DNA from: Stenocarpella maydis
Taxonomy: Eukaryota; Ascomycota; Sordariomycetes; Diaporthales; Diaporthaceae
Length of the DNA: 22,250 nucleotides
Reading direction: 5' to 3'
NCBI GenBank assembly: GCA_002270565.1
Contig: NQMI01000111.1
Span: 1 to 22,250 of the forward strand
The notes beneath the pieces were generated by a model. It saw only the letters and a list, made by a program, of their open reading frames with translations. It was not told the origin of the DNA and made no database searches. The stretch's first letter is position 1. Each line of letters begins with the position of its first letter. The translations under genes were made by a program, and so were the position numbers. Positions 20,337 through 22,250 of the stretch are shown one piece after another.

Positions 20337-20393
20337 ATGAGATTCAAAACTAGGCAATCCCACTGTTTTGGGAATCGTAGCCACTTTCAATAA
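20337..20393 (+). other. Possible upstream ORF, 18 codons, in frame with the GH125 gene
   Basis: ATG at 20337 has A at position -3, runs 18 codons and stops at TAA 20391-20393, just 15 bases before the main start codon and in the same frame. Scanning ribosomes would meet it first if it is in the mRNA. The in-frame stop also shows that translation of the main protein cannot begin upstream at this ATG. Confidence 0.4.
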
Positions 20394-20408
20394 TTCTGGT
20401 CTAACACC

Positions 20409-20840
20409 ATGCTGCGCTCACGGCAGCAGACCTATACCTTCGTCGCCGGCGTCTTCATCCTCTACGCCATCTTCGCCACGACCCGCACCTTCCTCCCCGT
20501 CGCCGAGCTGCCCGCCGCCCTCTCGGACATCGGCCCGCCCTCGTTCGCGTACCACAAGGAGGCCGTCTCCGTCACCGACGATGGCGACTGCCCCGAGTAC
20601 GGCCGCTGGGCCGCCCAACCCCACGAGCCGAGGTCCGCGGGGGGCTACCGCCTGCCGTACCAGAGGCCCGCGCCCGGGTGCAGGAAGATTGTCGTCCCCG
20701 AGGTCGAGGAGGTCATCCGCGAGATGAACAAGACCATCAGGGACCCCGACCTGTTCAGGCTGTTCGAGAACTGCTTCCCCAACACGCTCGACACCTCCGT
20801 GATGTGGACGGGCGTGTCGAGCACTAACATCCAGGAAGAG
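20409..20840 (+). CDS. GH125 gene, exon 1 (144 codons)
   Basis: Open from ATG 20409, ending after a Glu codon at 20840 in phase 0. It carries the signal-anchor, a stalk, and the first family block FENCFPNTLDT. Reading on past 20840 would give a non-family tail and a stop at 20901-20903, so splicing is needed. Confidence 0.88.
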
Positions 20841-21098
20841 GTGTGTTATCCGTCTACGGCCCGTGGGGGCGGTCATGTGTGCCCTTGTGGGCGGTGCCCC
20901 TGATGACCAGAGAAGTAACCGCACTGACACAACCTCTCCAAGCTCACCTTCATAACGACAGGCGACATCCGCGCCATGTGGCTGCGCGACTCGGCCAACC
21001 AGCTCCAGAGCTACGTCAGCCTGCTGAAACCACCCGCCAGCATCAGCAGCGGCAGCTCCTCCTCCTCCTCCTCGTCGTCGTCGTCACCCTTCAGCGAG

Positions 21099-21133
<35 letters not shown>

Positions 21134-22229
21134 GCAGCAGCCCGGCAGCGGCAAGCTCGCCTCGCTCTTCCGCGGCGCCATCAACCTGCAGGCCCGGTAC
21201 ATCCTGGCGTCCCCGCACTGCAACGCCTTCCAGCCGCCCGTCGAGTCCGGCATGGAGCCCGCCGACGGGGGCCACCGCGCCGACTTTGTCTCGCCGCCCT
21301 ACAGCAGCGCCGTCGTCTTCGAGTGCAAGTACGAGCTCGACAGCCTCGCGTCGTTCCTGCAGCTGTCGTGGGACTACTACTCGCGGACCAAGGACGCGCG
21401 CTTCTTTGTCGATGCGAGCAGCGGGGGGTCGTCGTCGCCCACCACTGCTGCGGGCAGGTCCCCGTCTGCTGGCAAGAAGAAGGGGACAGGCAAGGTGGCT
21501 ACCAGGCCGGGTGGTGGTAGCAGGAGCAGCAGCAGCAGGAGGGGCGACAAGAAGAGGGGCCCAGCAGGGGCCGCCGGGAGGAGGAGGAGGAGGAGGCACG
21601 GCGCCGCCATGGACGGCTGGAAGGACGCCGTGGAGGTGATACTCAGGACGGCCGAGGCGATGCGCCAGCCGACGTACAGGCCCGACGGCATGGTGCCCGA
21701 CGCGCCGTACCGCTTCACGCGCATGGCCAGCGCCTCGACCGAGACGCTCCCCAACGCCGGCAACGGGAGCCCCGTCAGGGGCGGCACGGGCATGGTGCGC
21801 AGCGCCTTCCGCCCCAGCGACGACGCCACCACGTTCCAGCTGCTCGTCCCCTCCAACATGATGTTCGCGAGGTACATGGGCCTGTGCGCCGAGATCGTGG
21901 ACCGCGTCGAGAAGGAGGAGGCGAGGGTCGCCGCCGCGATGGAGGCCGCCGCCGCCGCCGCCTCTTCGCCAGGCGGCGGCGGTGGCGGCAAGGGTGCGAG
22001 CCAGGATGTCGTGGGCGGGGCGGACTCTTACGACGGCGGCGGCGACGGCGACGACGAGGATATCGAGGACGACAAGGCTGACGAGGACGAGGAGCCCCTT
22101 GCGGACAGGATGCGGCGCATGGCCACCGAGATCAAGAAGGGCATCGAGACGCATGGAAAAGTCAAGCACCCGGAGTTCGGCGAGATCTACGCCTACGAGG
22201 TGGACGGGTACTACTCGACCAACATGATG
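20409..22229 (+). CDS. GH125 / Mug157-family exo-alpha-1,6-mannosidase-like protein (exons 1-2, C-terminus outside window)
   Basis: Members of GH125 (DUF1237; S. pombe Mug157) remove non-reducing alpha-1,6-linked mannose with inversion; in fungi most are uncharacterised membrane or secretory-pathway proteins. The two exons give 573 residues before a donor at 22230. Residues 8-25 form one hydrophobic signal-anchor after Arg3 and Arg5, suggesting a type II Golgi/ER membrane protein. Family blocks are LFENCFPNTLDT (118-129), TTGDIRAMWLRDSANQ (149-164), RSAFRPSDDATTFQLLVPSN (430-449) and YAYEVDGYYSTNMM (about 560-573), which the family continues with a DDANVPSLL-like block, expected in exon 3. 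Three low-complexity insertions (about 179-210, 303-366, 479-528) make it longer than usual. ATG 20409 is chosen because it has A at -3, an in-frame stop lies just upstream, and it opens directly on the anchor. The substrate is not shown by sequence. Confidence 0.93.
20841..20942 (+). other. Spliceosomal intron 1 of the GH125 gene (102 bp)
   Basis: Donor GTGTGT at 20841, branch-site match CTGAC at 20924-20928 (branch A 20927) and acceptor CAAG ending at 20942, 15 bases after the branch A. Length and branch-to-acceptor distance are typical for filamentous ascomycetes. Removing it joins two phase-0 exons and restores the family order NTLDT ... TTGDIRAMWLRD. Confidence 0.85.
20943..22229 (+). 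CDS. GH125 gene, exon 2 (429 codons)
   Basis: Open in phase 0 from CTC 20943 to ATG ending at 22229, where GTGAGC begins a second intron. It contains most of the visible catalytic domain and all three low-complexity insertions. Codon use is strongly G/C in third positions, unlike the AT-rich compartment. Long antisense frames across it (for example 21084-22169 minus) are shadows caused by GC-rich codons. Confidence 0.88.
21054..21140 (+). repeat. In-frame poly-Ser / poly-Gln coding microsatellite
   Basis: Eleven Ser codons (21054-21086; AGC, TCC, TCG, TCA) are followed by PFSEK, ten CAG Gln codons (21102-21131), one Arg (CGG) and two more CAG. The CAG run is pure at DNA level, so it is likely to vary in length among strains. 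The Ser run uses mixed codons and is older. Confidence 0.95.
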
Positions 22230-22250
22230 GTGAGCATCTCACTCCCTCGC
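22230..22250 (+). other. Start of intron 2 of the GH125 gene (cut by window end)
   Basis: GTGAGC is a strong donor and lies where the family sequence passes from NMM to an Asp-Asp-Ala block not found in the remaining bases. The acceptor is outside the window. Confidence 0.7.

Larger units (their letters stand above)
20184..20408 (+). promoter_or_regulatory. Core promoter and 5' leader of the GH125 gene (candidate)
   Basis: TATA-like CATAAAA (20184-20190) and TTATAAC (20198-20204) are followed by a CT-rich stretch (20215-20225) and an untranslated leader. The true transcription start is not determined. A 14-bp motif CCCGCCTARGCACC occurs at 19950-19963 and 20266-20279 with one difference and could be a repeated regulatory element. 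If the leader starts before 20212 it contains two upstream ORFs. Confidence 0.4.

Noticed and set aside
20418..22169. Long antisense ORFs over the mannosidase gene (170, 204 and 361 codons) and a 225-codon plus frame at 20843-21520.
   Set aside because: Shadows of a GC-rich coding sequence. The plus frame starts inside the intron and is out of frame with the family motifs.

Overview
The window reads as a filamentous ascomycete (Pezizomycotina) chromosome segment that crosses from a transposon-filled, AT-rich compartment (about 1-17,300) into a gene-type GC-rich compartment (about 17,300-22,250). Two things support this. The AT-rich part has the signature of repeat-induced point mutation (RIP): CA and TG dinucleotides are nearly gone and TA is in excess (in 11101-11340 I count two CA and no TG). 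The GC-rich part carries a short-intron gene of a typical fungal family.

Layout. 1-4196 (minus strand): inside of a Ty3/gypsy retrotransposon, with gag, a zinc knuckle, protease, reverse transcriptase and the start of RNase H in order, full of stops and running off the left edge; its 5' LTR is about 4240-4708. That LTR sits directly inside the reading frame of an older pogo/Fot1-type (DDE_1) transposase at 4709-5818, so the two are nested. 5820-6600 is an island without RIP that holds degenerate short-period repeats. 6926-6999 (+) and 7077-7150 (-) are two intact, convergent tRNA-Asn(GTT) genes. 7151-13,250 is RIP-mutated repeat wreckage: a moderate-GC remnant, a tandemly duplicated unit, a 391-bp solo LTR, a protease-like scrap, a 149-N gap, a gag with zinc knuckle and a second gag-like frame with a knuckle. 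13,640-14,066 is another non-RIP island with a three-copy 21-bp repeat, followed by a 149-bp TAT microsatellite. 14,281-15,885 holds two LTR-like copies facing opposite ways. 15,890-17,290 is AT-rich DNA in which I recognise nothing.

17,300-20,180 is GC-normal DNA in which I find no convincing gene. The only protein gene likely to work starts at 20,409: a GH125 / Mug157-family exo-alpha-1,6-mannosidase-like membrane protein, exon 1 (20,409-20,840), a 102-bp intron, exon 2 (20,943-22,229), then a donor site at the right edge, so its C-terminus is outside the window. It has three low-complexity insertions and possible upstream ORFs in its leader.

The genes do not form a pathway. The window is best read as transposon stratigraphy plus two tRNAs and one glycosidase gene. 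I found no undescribed molecular system that I could support.
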